Source: Cryptomeria japonica | Taxonomy: Eukaryota > Streptophyta > Pinopsida > Cupressales > Cupressaceae | DNA length: 64,000 nt | Reading direction: 5' to 3' | Assembly (NCBI RefSeq): GCF_030272615.1 | Contig: NC_081406.1 | Span: forward strand, 461,616,072-461,680,071 | Part shown: in pieces, positions 11,213 through 23,270 of the stretch | Layout: each line of letters starts with the position of its first letter | Position numbering within the stretch: the stretch's first letter is position 1 | Program-made: the position numbers and the translations under genes | The notes under the pieces: generated by a model | Databases searched by the model: none | What the model was told of the DNA's origin: nothing | The model's input: the letters and a program-made list of their open reading frames with translations, nothing else

Positions 11213-12577
11213 GCTGTGGCCATGGAAAGAAACGTGAATGATCGTGAAGAAGATAATCAAAACACTTTAATTTCTTTATATTTATTACCAAAACCTGCTC
11301 CATATGAAACTTTGAAAGATGTGACCTCATTAAATTAACCTGAGTTTTATTAGGGTGGGGTAAAACTATCTGTTGTAGGTCGAGATGAGTAATTTGGACT
11401 TTTGGCTAGTATTAATGGTATTTTTTATTAGTATATCCACCCTGTAATGATACATGTTATAGAAAAATCCTCTAGGTAAAAGATAATAGTGTTACTATTG
11501 TAGTAGTGTGGACAATAGGAGTATGGGAATTTAGCCATTTTTCTACCAAAATTCAACCAAGAATAGATAAAAACTAGAGCTTATCATGAGAACACATACA
11601 TTTCTTAGATCCAATGTAACCCTAGCCCGTGCTACTGCCACCACTCCTATAATTGACATTTTTAACTTCCTCTTCAAACCCTCCCCCCCCCCTCTATTCC
11701 CGTCACTCCTATAACGCATGTCTAGTCTTCGATTTCCAACCCTCTACAAGAAAAGGCCAAAGGAAAAATGTATGAACAAAAGTTGCAAAGGAAAACAATA
11801 TGAACACATAAGAAAAAGGAAAATCTTGTGAATAATTCTCTTAGCATACCTAGAAGCTTCAACAACATCCAAGCCCTCACCCATGCTACTGCTACTGATC
11901 ATGATTGTATAACACGCATTTAACCTTCACAGATATCTTCTCTACTCCTGTTTTTCTCTTCCTTGCTTTGCAAGTTAATGGATTTGCATGTTATTGACCA
12001 CAAATATATGACTACTCTTTCTTTCATTCCAAGTTAATGGCTTGGCATGTTATTGACCACAACATATGAAGAGATATTAAATGTGTTGCTATTGACCTGA
12101 CCTAACTCCCTAAGTTAATTACATGTGTGTTATAGTACGTTATCAACCATGGGCAATAGCTGTCTCCCACTACTTTCCCACCCACCCAACAAAGCACTCT
12201 ATGGTCTCCTCATGGTTTGACTGATTGTCTGTTATACGCCCCTCCAAAGCCGGAGACATGATGTGCTCTATGGACATCCTTCTTAGCGAGTCCACATCAT
12301 CACTACCTTGACCCACGCGATGTCCCCCTATGTCCATATCATCATAGCCTGTGTGGGGGCTTACTTGCAACTGGGCATGGGTATGCATGTATGTTATGCA
12401 ATCCATCAGTACGATGCTAATGTTTTGGAGCCACAATAGCTGCGTCCCCTCCTACAAGCTTGTTAATAATTTGTTTAGTAGCAAATAAAAACTAATGGTT
12501 AAACAAGGATAACCAATAATAGTTAACTCTACTAAAAAATGCTAATGTTAACAAATGCTACAAATGTGAACACCTAT
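11213..12577. other. Noncoding stretch with a local direct repeat
   Basis: A segment of about 39 bases (AAGTTAATGG...GCATGTTATTGACC) occurs at 11971-12010 and again at 12030-12067, about 59 bases apart. An open minus-strand frame at 12170-12436 has no recognisable motif. A C-run lies near 11680. Nothing else is supported. Confidence 0.5.
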
Positions 12578-13984
12578 TGTAGATGTATAAAAATGACCAT
12601 ATTCCTAAATGAATATTTTATGTTCATTCCTCTATTTAGTTAAATCCAATTTAATTAAATTACCTACATTCTTCTATTTTATTAAGTAAATTATTCAATT
12701 TACTTCGTTAAATTTACTTATGTCATTTAATTGAATAAATCATTTTATTCAATTAAACCCCTTCTCTCTACTTTCAATTAAATTTATATTTAATTAATAG
12801 TTTACCCCAAATTGAATAAATCTAATTTATTCAATTTCCCAAATTACAACTAAATTGAAATAAAACATTTTATTTTAATTAAATCCTTTTATTCCTCATC
12901 CACTTGAAAAATCCTACATCTCTCACTTGCCTCCTAAACCCCCTTCTAGACTCTTCTAATCACTTCTAAATTAGCCTAACCCATCTCCTAAATATTGTCA
13001 CATCCCTAAGCAAGGGGAAGTCACTTCTCAAATCCTCAAAGTCTTTGAAAACCATTAAAGGCTTCACCAACTTAAACCTTGAAAGTCTTCCAAAACCATT
13101 AATGGTTAACTCAACCCTCTTACATGGTTAGAGACTTTTTGACTAACTTAACCCTCATCTAACCCAAGGGTCTCATCAAGCATTCATTGCTTTGACCATG
13201 GTTATCCCTTTAACCCTTGCACAAGAGTTTATCCTTTGGGTAAAAGCTTTATCCATTGGATAATCCTAACTTAACCTTAACCCTTACCACCTAGGGTAAC
13301 CATGAGGTCTTCTCAGGCATTTAATATTTCAACCCTCCCCTCTCAACCAATCCTATGTTGACAATTGTCACCATTTCATTGGTGCAAATTGTAAACATGG
13401 ATTGATAACTTTCAATCCTGACCATTGATAAGCTCCTTCAATCTTGACCATTCATTGCCCTATTTTCACTATAAATAGAGCTCTCATTCCTCCATTTTAA
13501 GGATCCATGTAAGCTTTTAGTATCTCATTTATGCTCATATTTTATCAATACATCTAGCCTCTTTTATATTAAGAATTAATCTAGAATAACATTTTAGAGT
13601 ATTTTTCTTTATCACTAGCTTAGAACATCAACTAGTATATTATGTTAGGATAGTATTGCTACTAATCTTGTCATCTTATAATCTAGTTTACTTTGTTTAT
13701 AGAAGTATGCATAGCTAGGATGCATTTCATGGCAAATTTAATCTAAAGCATCCCTCATTCTTGCATTTGTCATCCCTAAGGAACTTTTCTCAGTGATCTG
13801 AGAGCAAAGACATTGGCTTGAGGGACCTTGTGAGATAGAGAATGATGGAACAAACCTTGGGAAGTTGAGTCATTCTTCATGACTCCGTAACTTGCACCAA
13901 GAAGTTCTGTGGGTGTGTGAGCAAGCCTCTTTCAGACCTCTTTTTCACATTTTGAGTTTCATAGACCCGCTTTTCCTGCACACA
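12578..13984 (+). repeat. 5' LTR of element A
   Basis: It begins TGTAG and ends CA before the primer site. From 12625 it aligns with 29366-30725 with scattered differences. A TATAAATA box lies at 13470-13477. The first 45 bases resemble the start of the element B LTR (TGTAG ... AAATGAATATTT) but not the matching end of the 3' LTR. Confidence 0.88.
13470..13477 (+). promoter_or_regulatory. TATA box in the 5' LTR of element A
   Basis: TATAAATA lies about 500 bases from the LTR end, and its counterpart in the 3' LTR is at 30211-30218. Both are followed by GAGCTCTC. Confidence 0.7.
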
Positions 13985-13988
13985 TTTT

Positions 13989-14006
13989 TGGCACCCAACG
14001 TGGGGC
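13989..14006 (+). other. Primer binding site of element A
   Basis: TGGCACCCAACGTGGGGC begins five bases after the LTR end, as expected for a primer site. The site of element C (TGGCATGCCCCGTGGGAC) is similar. I cannot name the tRNA with confidence. Confidence 0.65.
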
Positions 14007-14072
14007 TCTACCCCATTAATCAAATCGGTTTTTAAAAATAATCACTTTTGCAGGTACGTGGGAAATAGGAAT

Positions 14073-14350
14073 CAGCGCATGGGGAACATCCCTTAGCACA
14101 TCCAGTTAACATTCTAGTGCATCACGCTCACTATTTAGCACATCGGGTCTATTCTATAGCACGTGAAGTCTTTATCTTAGCGCATCATTCCCACTAATAT
14201 TTCCTATAGGTCTCGGTGCAGGAGGAAAATAGAGCGACGCATCCGAAAAATAGAGTAGCACATTTGAAACACAATTTAGCGCATTAGGACTATTCAATAG
14301 TGCATTTGAATTATATCGTAGCGCATGCAGTCCTTTCTATAGTGCATCAT
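14073..14350 (+). repeat. TAGCGCAT word array 1 (plus orientation)
   Basis: About a dozen copies of a TAGCGCAT-like octamer occur roughly every 20-30 bases. Forms seen are TAGCGCAT, TAGTGCAT, TAGCACAT and TAGCACGT. The variants are those expected from deamination of the central CpG on either strand. The spacers are unrelated, so it is not a simple tandem repeat. Confidence 0.8.
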
Positions 14351-15895
14351 AGATAGAGACAAAAACTAAAAACTGTAACCAAATGTAAAAAATTAGACTT
14401 GTTGAAGTCCATAGATTGTCTAACAATTTTGCTTGTTATTTTGTAGGGTTGTAACAAATTTCTTGCAGATAGGAGCTTAATTGTAGGATCATTAATTAGT
14501 TTAGGTTTTTACTAACTTAGTCAAGTTAGTTAAGATATAAACTTCTTTTGATTCTTGTTAAAATTGAACTCACTTTTGTTTGGGCTTTAAAACAAACCAC
14601 AACAACAATCTTTTCTTGCTTTTCTAGGAGAAAAATTTTCAATTTGGGCTCTAAAAAGAACAACACAAATTTTCATTTTTGCAAAATCAAAGGGCTTAAA
14701 AAGAATTTCACCATCCTTTGGTGTATAAAAGGATCCATTTTAGGATTTAGCAAATTAAAGAATCACACAAAGTCCAAAGGTCATTTGCAACCAAAGAGGG
14801 AAGATCTTCCCCTTTGGATCGATTTATTTTGTTCACCAACAATCGATTTATTTTGTTCACCAACAATTGATTTATTTTGTTGATGAAACGTCAGATTTAC
14901 TTTGTTGACCCTTTCTTTTCAAATAGATCAGAAAATCATTACCATGAAAGGTTGAAATAAACACCATGTTTTTGTGGAGCAACATCTCCATATAGATCTT
15001 ATAAAATAATTGACTTGAAAGGTAAAAAGAACCTTGTTTGCCTTGTCTCAAAAGTAGAAGGTATATGCTCTCCCCTTAATTGGGTGATCAAAAAGATAGA
15101 CTACTCTTACGCTTTCAGTCATATAGCATTTAAATATTTTAGCAGGCCTGCCTTCCCGAGGGGTTGAAAAACTCTTAAAGCCATTTATGGCCGGTGTGAA
15201 GGGAACAACCTAAGTGGGGAACGACTTTGTTGCCAAGAGTTCCAACCCACTATAATCAAAAGTGGAGGTTGACGAAAGTCCCTTCAACGGTTTTTCTTAG
15301 TGATTAGCCTTCCCCTAGTATCCTTGAGATACGTAAAGTCTTTGTTCTAAAGGTTGGGAAGCCTCCCGAGGGAGTTTATCACTGAAGATCGAATGGGAAG
15401 CTTGATTATGAACCATAGTATAGAAACTTTGAGCCGATTCAATAACCAGACATTTGCAATATCATAGTGCAAGGGTGGGGAAGAATCCACCCCCAAGATC
15501 AGTCACCATATATCTCCCAAGATAACTGCTCAATTGTGAAGCAATTCACTTTGAGTTAATTCTTGGCAAAATGCAAAAAAATAGGCGCCCCCTAGGGGGT
15601 GACACGGTTGTTTGAGCTGACGGAGTATCGAAACTAGTAGGCTATGATATTGCTTATGACCTTTGAATAAAGAGTCTTTTTGAAGTGTATTCTTTGTATC
15701 CAAAACTTGTTAAAAACACTGGGGATTTGAACACATCCTTGCAAAACATACACTTATTGTTTAGATTAAGCAAAAATGGTTGTCTCTTTGGTGTCGTGCT
15801 TTCATTTGTTATCTTAGAAAATCATCTATCAGTATTGAAAACTCAAAACAAACTTCCAAAATTGTAGAAAACAACCAAGTCAATATTTTCAGGGT
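14351..15895 (+). other. Noncoding leader of element A
   Basis: This is the 5' leader between arrays 1 and 2. A 24-27-base unit (ATCGATTTATTTTGTTCACC) repeats about 2.5 times at 14816-14882. The middle (15140-15660) has balanced composition and no long frame. Open frames at 14548-14883 and 15685-15867 show no recognised domain. Leaders of this size are usual in Tat elements. Confidence 0.55.
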
Positions 15896-15899
15896 AGTT

Positions 15900-16277
15900 T
15901 TAGCACGTAAGAGCAACTTCTTAGTGCATAGGAACCATCTCTTAGCGCATTAAACATTCTTTTTAGCGCATCAAGTCTTAATAGTGATACTTTATCAAAA
16001 ATCTAAAATCAACAGTAGCAGTTAGCGTGTTCTAAAAATAGTGTAGCGCGTGAAAGCATCAACTTAGTGTGTTGAAGTCAACCTTTAGTGCATAAGATTA
16101 ACTGTTAGCGCGTAGAAGGCCCATATTAGTGCATGACCTTCTGAGCAGAAACTGAAGCAAATTTAAACAGTATAAATTAGTTAGCGAGTAGAAGGGGCCA
16201 GCATAGCACATAGGGTCTTTTCATTAGCGCATTGAGAACTTTCTATAGCGCATCGCATCTCTATTTTAGCGCGTGGA
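15900..16277 (+). repeat. TAGCGCAT word array 2 (plus orientation)
   Basis: About fifteen further copies of the same word occur here, including TAGCGCAT, TAGTGCAT, TAGCGCGT, TAGCACAT and TAGCACGT. They have irregular 15-35-base spacing and lie about 0.9 kb upstream of gag. Confidence 0.8.
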
Positions 16278-17129
16278 AGAAACCAAAAAAATAGGGGGCA
16301 AAACAGAGGTCAAATGGGAAAATTTTGAAAACATTTTAGGAAACCTCCTTTCATCAGCCTGAGCTTCGTCAAAATAGAATACCAAAAATAGAGTATCAAA
16401 AGTTATTTCCAAAGTAAGTTTCTCATCAAACAAAAGTTGTCCAAAATCTAAAACTAGTCGCACGATAAACATATCTATCCTATCAAAATCAGGAAACCTC
16501 ATTGCAAATATCAAATAGGTCGTTCAAATCAAATGGATTTTCATCCCAGAATACACTTGTTCTAAAAATTCCAAGTTGTCAAACTGAGTTTCCATATTGG
16601 GAAAGCTCTATTCCATGTCATTTGATGCTCTTTGTCGTGAGGGGGCATATAAACCTTCACTTTGATAAAGTAAAACTTAAGTTTCTAGAACAAGATAAAC
16701 TGAATCCAAAACAACTCAAAGGAAACCATTGATCGCTTATGCATGACTAATCCTCATATTCTGAGAAGAAAGAATATTTATCATAACATTAAGTTGAAGA
16801 AATAGCAACCAAGTTCTTTGAAATTTGTTAAAAGAAATAATTTTTTATACATCAATCGTCAACTCTTCGTATCTCATCGAACATTCCTTCGTCATGTATG
16901 ATTATATATTCAGAACAAATCAAATGAATTTGACAAGGAACCTTTGAAGACTAGAGCATTCTATCAAAAATCTGCATTCAGTCAACAAATAAATCATGGA
17001 AGAAAGATCAATCCAACATTCTTTCCCGATGAGTACATCACTTACAACATCCCCCGATTTGAACCACAAACCCTTGAGCAAAACATTGAAGAAGAGTTCA
17101 TTCCTTTTGTCACAAAAAGCTTCTAATAG
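16278..17129 (+). other. Leader immediately upstream of gag of element A
   Basis: Short open frames in several registers have no recognisable domain. No splice signals can be assigned with confidence. The gag ATG at 17130 follows in-frame stops. Confidence 0.45.
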
Positions 17130-19139
17130 ATGCCTGTTGTTACTCACTCTCAACAAAACAAACAAAGCAAAATGCAATCAAAATCCAACATGAATCGGAG
17201 ATTATCAAATCCTTTTGAGCATCTGAATCTAGAGGACGCCAAAATTTCTGAAGAACTTCTTCAAGAATGTCAAGAAAGTGCTTCATTTCAAAAACTTGTG
17301 GAAAGACTCATGGAAAATGACAAAGAAAAATACCTACTCATGCTCACAAGAAAAGGGGTTAAACTTCCTGAGGACTTTGACACAGACATGTTTAGAACAA
17401 AATCTCAACATTACGAATATCAAGAATGACAATGTGAAGCATGTGACCCTAAGCAAGATATCCCTGAACAAAACATACCTGAACAAAATACACCAGGACA
17501 AAACATCCCTAAACAACACATCTTTGAGCAAAACATGTCGTTCCATACACCATTTCAACCTAGAACTAATACAAGGGAAGAACTCTTCCCTCAGCAAAAT
17601 AATGCACCTTTGATTGCCCTTACTCAACAAATACAAATGTTACAAAGACAAATGCAAGACATACAACAAGGGACAATAGTAAGGTATTCATTAAATGAAA
17701 TTTGTCCTTATCTATTTGACAGAAGATTGAACATGGTGCCCTTTCCTCCAAACTCAGACGTTCCCAAATTTGACAAGTACGATGGGAAAAGAGATCCCCG
17801 TGATCATGTTTGAGAATTTTGCACAATGAGTCTTGAATTAGCTCATGATGATACCTATTTGATGAGGTTATTCCCAAGAAGCTTGGGAGAACAAACAATG
17901 GAATGGTTATCCAAAATCACACCTCTTGTTAGATCATTTGATGAACTAGTCAACAAATTCATAACTCAATATTCCTATAACATTCAACATGCTATCACCA
18001 TGCTAGATGTCTGTAACACCAAACAGAAAAACAATGAAACATTCACGGCATTCCTTCAACATTGGTGATGGATGGTTTCGAGATATCCTCAAGATGTACC
18101 CGAAAAAGAAAAGATGGAAATTTTCATCGACAACTTGAATAGCGAGATGAGTTACCTACTCAAACTCCAATGCATACTATCTTTTTCCAAATTGATTGAA
18201 AATGGCATCCAAGTAGAAGAAACATGTATTAGGAAAGGGACATTGAAATTTTTCAAAGAAGGAACAAATTCATCCAACTCTCATTACAATAACCAAAACA
18301 ACAATAACTTGGACAAATCCAGATTCTGAACCAGAAACAAGAATACTGGTAATGAGAGAGGCACTGAAGCTAATGAGGCTAAATCCAAACAACCAGTATT
18401 GGCTTTATTAGGAAATCCCCAAGCTACAAAGAATCCAAAGGGTTCTAACCAAGGCACTAACACTTATGCACCAAATACTAATCAAGATCCTCTCAACACA
18501 AACAACACTAACAATGCTCAAAACAATCACACAAATCGAGTACCTAATAACAATTCGCGAGGTAACACCAACAATTATCAAAAATGTGTCTACACACCAC
18601 TGGGACAATCACTAGAGTCAGCATTCAGAGAACTCCTGGCAAAAAAAATTATCTCTTTACCACCAATCAGCAACTATGAACCACAAATCAAACCACCTTT
18701 GTGGAATGACTCGCACTTTTGTGATTTTCATCGCAACAAAGGTCATCAAACAAATGATTGCATGAGACTAAAAAACATTGTTCAGGACATGATTGATAGA
18801 GGTGATTTAACAATAGATGGTCTGAAGACAAATGGTGACCATGGAGCCTTTAAGAATCCTCTTCCAAACTACAACAAGGATGGAGCTTCAACCTCAAATG
18901 ATACACGTGGAGCTCGTATCAATCACATCTATAATAACACCAACAATCGTATATCAGCTGAGGACAATCAAGTCAATGTCATCACAATCCGAGATCAACA
19001 TGATCATGAATCTATCAACATAATAACCAGAGCTCAAAAATATGTCTTAAAGGGACATGCGTTGACAATAAACACCGTACCCAAAATTCAATATGATCTA
19101 GTCAGCCAACTACAACTCCTGCTTAAATATCTATACTAG
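17130..19139 (+). pseudogene. Gag of element A, decayed
   Basis: Gag forms the particle and binds element RNA. The ATG at 17130 opens a frame (MPVVTHSQQNKQ...) that stays in one register to 19139, with stops near 17427, 17811, 18066 and 18327. The retrotransposon gag core lies at about 17670-18230: ICPYLFDRRLNMVPFPP, PKFDKYDGKRDPRDHV, TYLMRLFPRSLGEQTMEWL, then a C-terminal helical part. An Asn-rich low-complexity linker (18270-18560) precedes a CHHC zinc motif (C-x2-H-x4-H-x4-C; CDFHRNKGHQTNDC, about 18720-18761). Gag of element C shares this layout. The end at 19137-19139 results from a one-base frameshift near 19110, since the homologous frame runs straight on into protease. Confidence 0.88.
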
Positions 19140-20125
19140 AATTGTTGAAACTTTTACCAAAACACAAAGACATATTAGAACAAGCACTATTAGAAATGAA
19201 TGTACCTCAAGATCTGGATGTTGACAAATTCCAAGCCATGGTGGCTCATATGACTGGACCTCATAACCTCACTTTTTCTGAGCACAATAATATCTCATTG
19301 AGTCATCCACATAATACTCCTCTCCATATTGAAGTCATAGTCTATAAACACCATGTAAAATGAGTATTAATAGATGGAGGAGTTGGACTTAATATATGTA
19401 CCTTAAAACTTATCCGTGCATTAGGCTTCTCGAAGGAGTTTATTGATCCACACAAGAAGATCACTATAAAGGCATATGGTGATGAGGAAAGATCATCTAA
19501 AGGAACTATGATGTTGCCTATTCAGGTAGGACCGATACAAAAGGATACTATGTGCCAGGTCTTAGACATAGACCTCACATACAATATCTTATTAGGTCGA
19601 CCCTAGATACATGAAATGCAAGCAGTGCCTTCTACATATCACCAATGTGTCAAATTCCCCTATAATGGGCATGAGGTTTCTATAGTTGTTTATCACAATC
19701 CATTTCAACATTGTAATGCAATGGGGGCAGCCCAGGATAGTTTGGTTCCACATAATAGAGAGAAACAAAATTCCTCAACACCAAATCTTCAACAAGAGAA
19801 GTCTAAATCATTACTTAGAGATTTCAAGCAGAAAATGAAAATCAAAGAACAAGGCATGGGGGAATACTCTTTGGAACCCATGTGTTTGACAAACTTACCC
19901 ACATCACCTAGATCTCATGGATTACCTACAGCATCAACACATCAAGCAAATCAGCCCATCACCAAGTTCGATGGCACATTCATTCAACTCGGCACTTTAG
20001 CACATGAATCTGAGGAAAAGGATATCCTCATTTGGCTATACAAAGATGAGGAAGAAGATAGAGCAGCTACTGTGGAAGTATCTATACCCACACACCTATA
20101 TGGAAAAGGCTACTTAATCATGTAG
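19110..20125 (+). pseudogene. Protease region of element A
   Basis: In the shifted frame the segment ISILELLKLLPKHK...FQAMV leads to the protease core. The catalytic triplet, at about 19370-19384, reads IDGG followed by VGLNIC, and LTYNILLGRP lies near 19573-19600, giving the usual hydrophobic-Gly flap partner. D-G-G in place of D-S/T-G also occurs in element C, so it may be typical of this family and not a random mutation. A stop falls just before VLIDGG (19361) and another after LLGRP (19603). The downstream part (19616-20125) encodes a conserved YHQCVKFP segment and a hydrophilic linker. Confidence 0.8.
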
Positions 20126-21481
20126 CAAATGGGATACAATGGAAAAGGACCTATTGGCAAGCATCAGAAAGGTGTCACAGAACCATTGGATTGTCCTTCA
20201 CAATTTAGTAAAGACAAAAAGGGATTGGGCTTTGAACTCACTCTACTACCACAAAAGATACCACACAATTATCAAAAACCTCATTGGAAAGCAAAGAAGA
20301 AGTACAAAGAATAATCCTGGCAAGAAGTGCTATTTGAGTCAGTAGAGACAATCCGTAAAGAACGTGAACATCAAGAAAGGAAGCAACATCAAGGGGAGTC
20401 CATCATTCACAAGAAGACAACATCTATAGAAGTCAATCATGTTTAAGATCAAATATCCAACAAAGTAGTATCATCTCTTGATAACATCATTCCTCCCCGA
20501 GAAGAAATAGTATACGAACAAATGCAAAGAATAGAAGCAGGATCTGATGCAGAATCAGAGAAAACCAACAGACTAGTATCAATTATCAAAGATATATTTT
20601 CGCCATTCAACATACCTGTTCACAACACTGAAAGAATATGGGATAATACCTCAAAGACTTATTCAAATGAATATGAATGGGGTAGTTGCTCAAATGCTAC
20701 TAAGGATACTGCTGAAAATACTAGTTCTATATCCCTTTCTCAAGAAGAACATAGCACAGAAATTAGACTACTTGAATTTGGACCACAGAATATCTATGAC
20801 GCTAAGGAAAATGAGCAGCGACATTATGAGAAAGTCTACAAAGAAGATGATACCATCGAATACCTCGATGGAATCCTTGACTTCTTTAACACCCTAACCA
20901 ATCACGATGAAACCTCTATCCTGACACTTACAGTAGCAGAACTTGATCCACCAAACGATTCCTTACTACTTGTCTTTTCAGACCTCATAGACTGGGACAA
21001 ACCTAAAACTCATGATATACCAATTTTCCCAAATGACGAATTCTTTATACATTACTTATGTATTGTCAACCCAGAAACAAACTCTAATAGTAAACAAAAT
21101 AGTGATGTTTTCAATCAGGAGGGTGCCAAGTCTCTCAGTCGCAAAAATGAAACCCATAAAGGATCTAATACTGAAAACCAGTCAATGGTAGCTCTAGATC
21201 ACAAAAAAGTAAAGATAAAGGACACATTTGAGGGTGAAAACCTTTTTAAGGAACCTAAAGATGGGAGACTTGACACTCTTCCTAAACATTATCATGAGCA
21301 ATCACCCATATTGATTGAGCCCACTCAATCAACCAACATTGGTACTATAGAAACAACCAAAAATATACACCTTGCAAAATCTCTAACATCAGAAGAAAAA
21401 CCAGAGTTTATCAAATTCTTCAAAGAAAAGAAAATCAACTTTGCTTGGTCATATGCATATATGCTCAGGATTGATCCATAA
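20126..21481 (+). pseudogene. Protease-RT linker of element A with G-patch-like motif
   Basis: The frame opens with GYNGKGPIGKHQKG and later KDKKGLGFE, a glycine-patch-like motif often found after protease in Tat elements. From 20522 to 21481 it encodes an acidic, low-similarity linker. Its C-terminal part (KVKIKDTFEGENLF...; FAWSYAYMLRIDP) matches the segment before RT in element B. The role of this linker is unknown. A stop ends the segment just before RT. Confidence 0.7.
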
Positions 21482-23270
21482 TTAATCATGCATCACTTGT
21501 CTATGGCTCTAGAAGCTAAACCGGTTAAGCAAAAATTGAGAAAAATGAATCCACATGTGGCACTCATGGTTAAGGCTGAGCTGAAGAAACTATTGCACAT
21601 TGGATTTATTCGACCTATTGACTATACTACATGGATTTCAAACATTGTACCAATTTCAAAACCAGATGGCAGTATCAGAATATGCACAAATTTTAGAGAT
21701 GTCAACAATGCCTATCCAGAGGATGACTTTCCTTTACCAAGTATTGAAATAATTGTAGACCTCATAGCAGGCCATGCAATGTTATCACTAATGGACAGTT
21801 TTTCAGGATATAACCAAATCAAGATCGCTCCAAAGGGTCAAGATAAAACAACATTCACCTATCCTTGGGCAACATATTGTTGGAATGTCATGCCTTTTGG
21901 CTTAAAGAATGTTGGGCCAACTTATCAATGAGCAATGACAACAATCTTTCATGATATGATGCATACCTTCATAGAAGACTATGTGGATGATTTACTAGCT
22001 AAATCCTTCACCAGAGTAGAACATCTAAGCATCTTAGAAAAGATTTTTGAATGATTGGAAAAATTCCAAGTCAAGCTCAACCCTAAGAAGTGTATCTTCG
22101 GGGTTACATTAGGCAAATTGTTAGGCTACATAGTCTCAGAAAAGGGAATTGAAGTGGATCCAGCAAAGGTACAATCCATCATGGAAATGCCACCACCAAA
22201 GAATATCAGCCAACTCAGATCTCTACAAGGATGGCTCCAATCAATCAGGTGATTTATCGCGTAGCTAGCAGATAAAAGTCTACCATTCAATCATCTGCTA
22301 CATAAAAATGTACCATTCAGATGGGAAGCCAAGTGTACAGAATCCTTCTATCAAATCAAGCAATATCTGATGAACCCACTAGTTCTGGTACCACTGATAG
22401 TAGGAAAGCCACTTATTCTCTACATTTCGACAACATATAAATCTCTTGGGGCACTATTAGCACAAGAAGATCAACAAGGCAAGGAACGAGCAATATACTA
22501 CATCAGCAGGACATTGAACAACTATGAGCTCAATTACACATTTATTGAGAAAGCCTGTTTAGATGTGGTCTTCACCTCTCAAAAATTCTGCCACTACATG
22601 CTAGCTCACACAATTAAGCTAGTCGCAAAAATTGATCCTCTCAAATATTTACTCAACAAAGTAGCTCTTACAGGCTGATTGGCTAAATGGGTCATGATTC
22701 TCAGTGAATTTGATATCCACTATATGGAGTGAAGAGCTATCAAGGGACAAGTAATAGTAGATCAACTAGCAGAAGCACCACTACTTGGTAAACAACCAAT
22801 GGAGATCGAATTTCTAGATAGGGACATTCTTGCTATCTCTACAAAATAATGGACCCTATACTTTGATGGATCATTTACCCAACACGGCTTAGGTGCCAAC
22901 ATTTTATTCATCACTCTAGAAGGACACACCATACCAAGATCCTACAGACTTATGTTTCCATGCACAAATAATGTTGTTGAGTATGAAGCACTGGTCATAG
23001 GAATCAATATAGTTGTAGAATGGAAAATCATAGAAGTAAAGGTCTACGGAGATTCACAACTGGTTATCAATCAAATCAATGATGACTAGTAGACGAAAGA
23101 TGACAAGTTGCTACCCTACAAAAGAATGGTGGATGACTTCAAATAGTACTTTGTATACATCAGCTTCGCACAAATACCAAGGTTGGATAACTAAGCATCT
23201 GATGCAATGGCTACTATCGCTTCACTACTACAAATTCCAAAGCAACAGTCTCGTTATGAATTTTTGGTAG
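21482..23270 (+). pseudogene. Reverse transcriptase and dual RNase H of element A, decayed
   Basis: In one register the frame encodes RT from 21488 (PVKQKLRKM...; GFIRPIDY; LMDSFSGYNQIKIAP with a catalytic Asp; EDYVDDLLAKS near 21978). RT is followed by the gypsy RNase H region (22370-22700, ISRTLNNYELNYTFIEKA) and the second, archaeal-like RNase H from about 22855 (LYFDGSFTQHGLGANILF, NVVEYEALVIGI, VYGDSQLVI). Two RNase H domains define the Tat lineage. Stops occur near 21929, 22052, 22250, 22261, 22676, 22730, 22847 and 23087. Several are TGA where element B encodes Arg, as after LQSIR and in LTG-LAKW. The protein cannot be made. Confidence 0.9.

Noticed and set aside
12170-12436. Minus-strand frame of 88 residues
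   Set aside because: No domain, no supporting context and no similarity to other parts of the window.
14073-14350. CRISPR-like array
   Set aside because: The repeated word is 8 bases, degenerate and irregularly spaced, in a plant retrotransposon; no cas genes are present.
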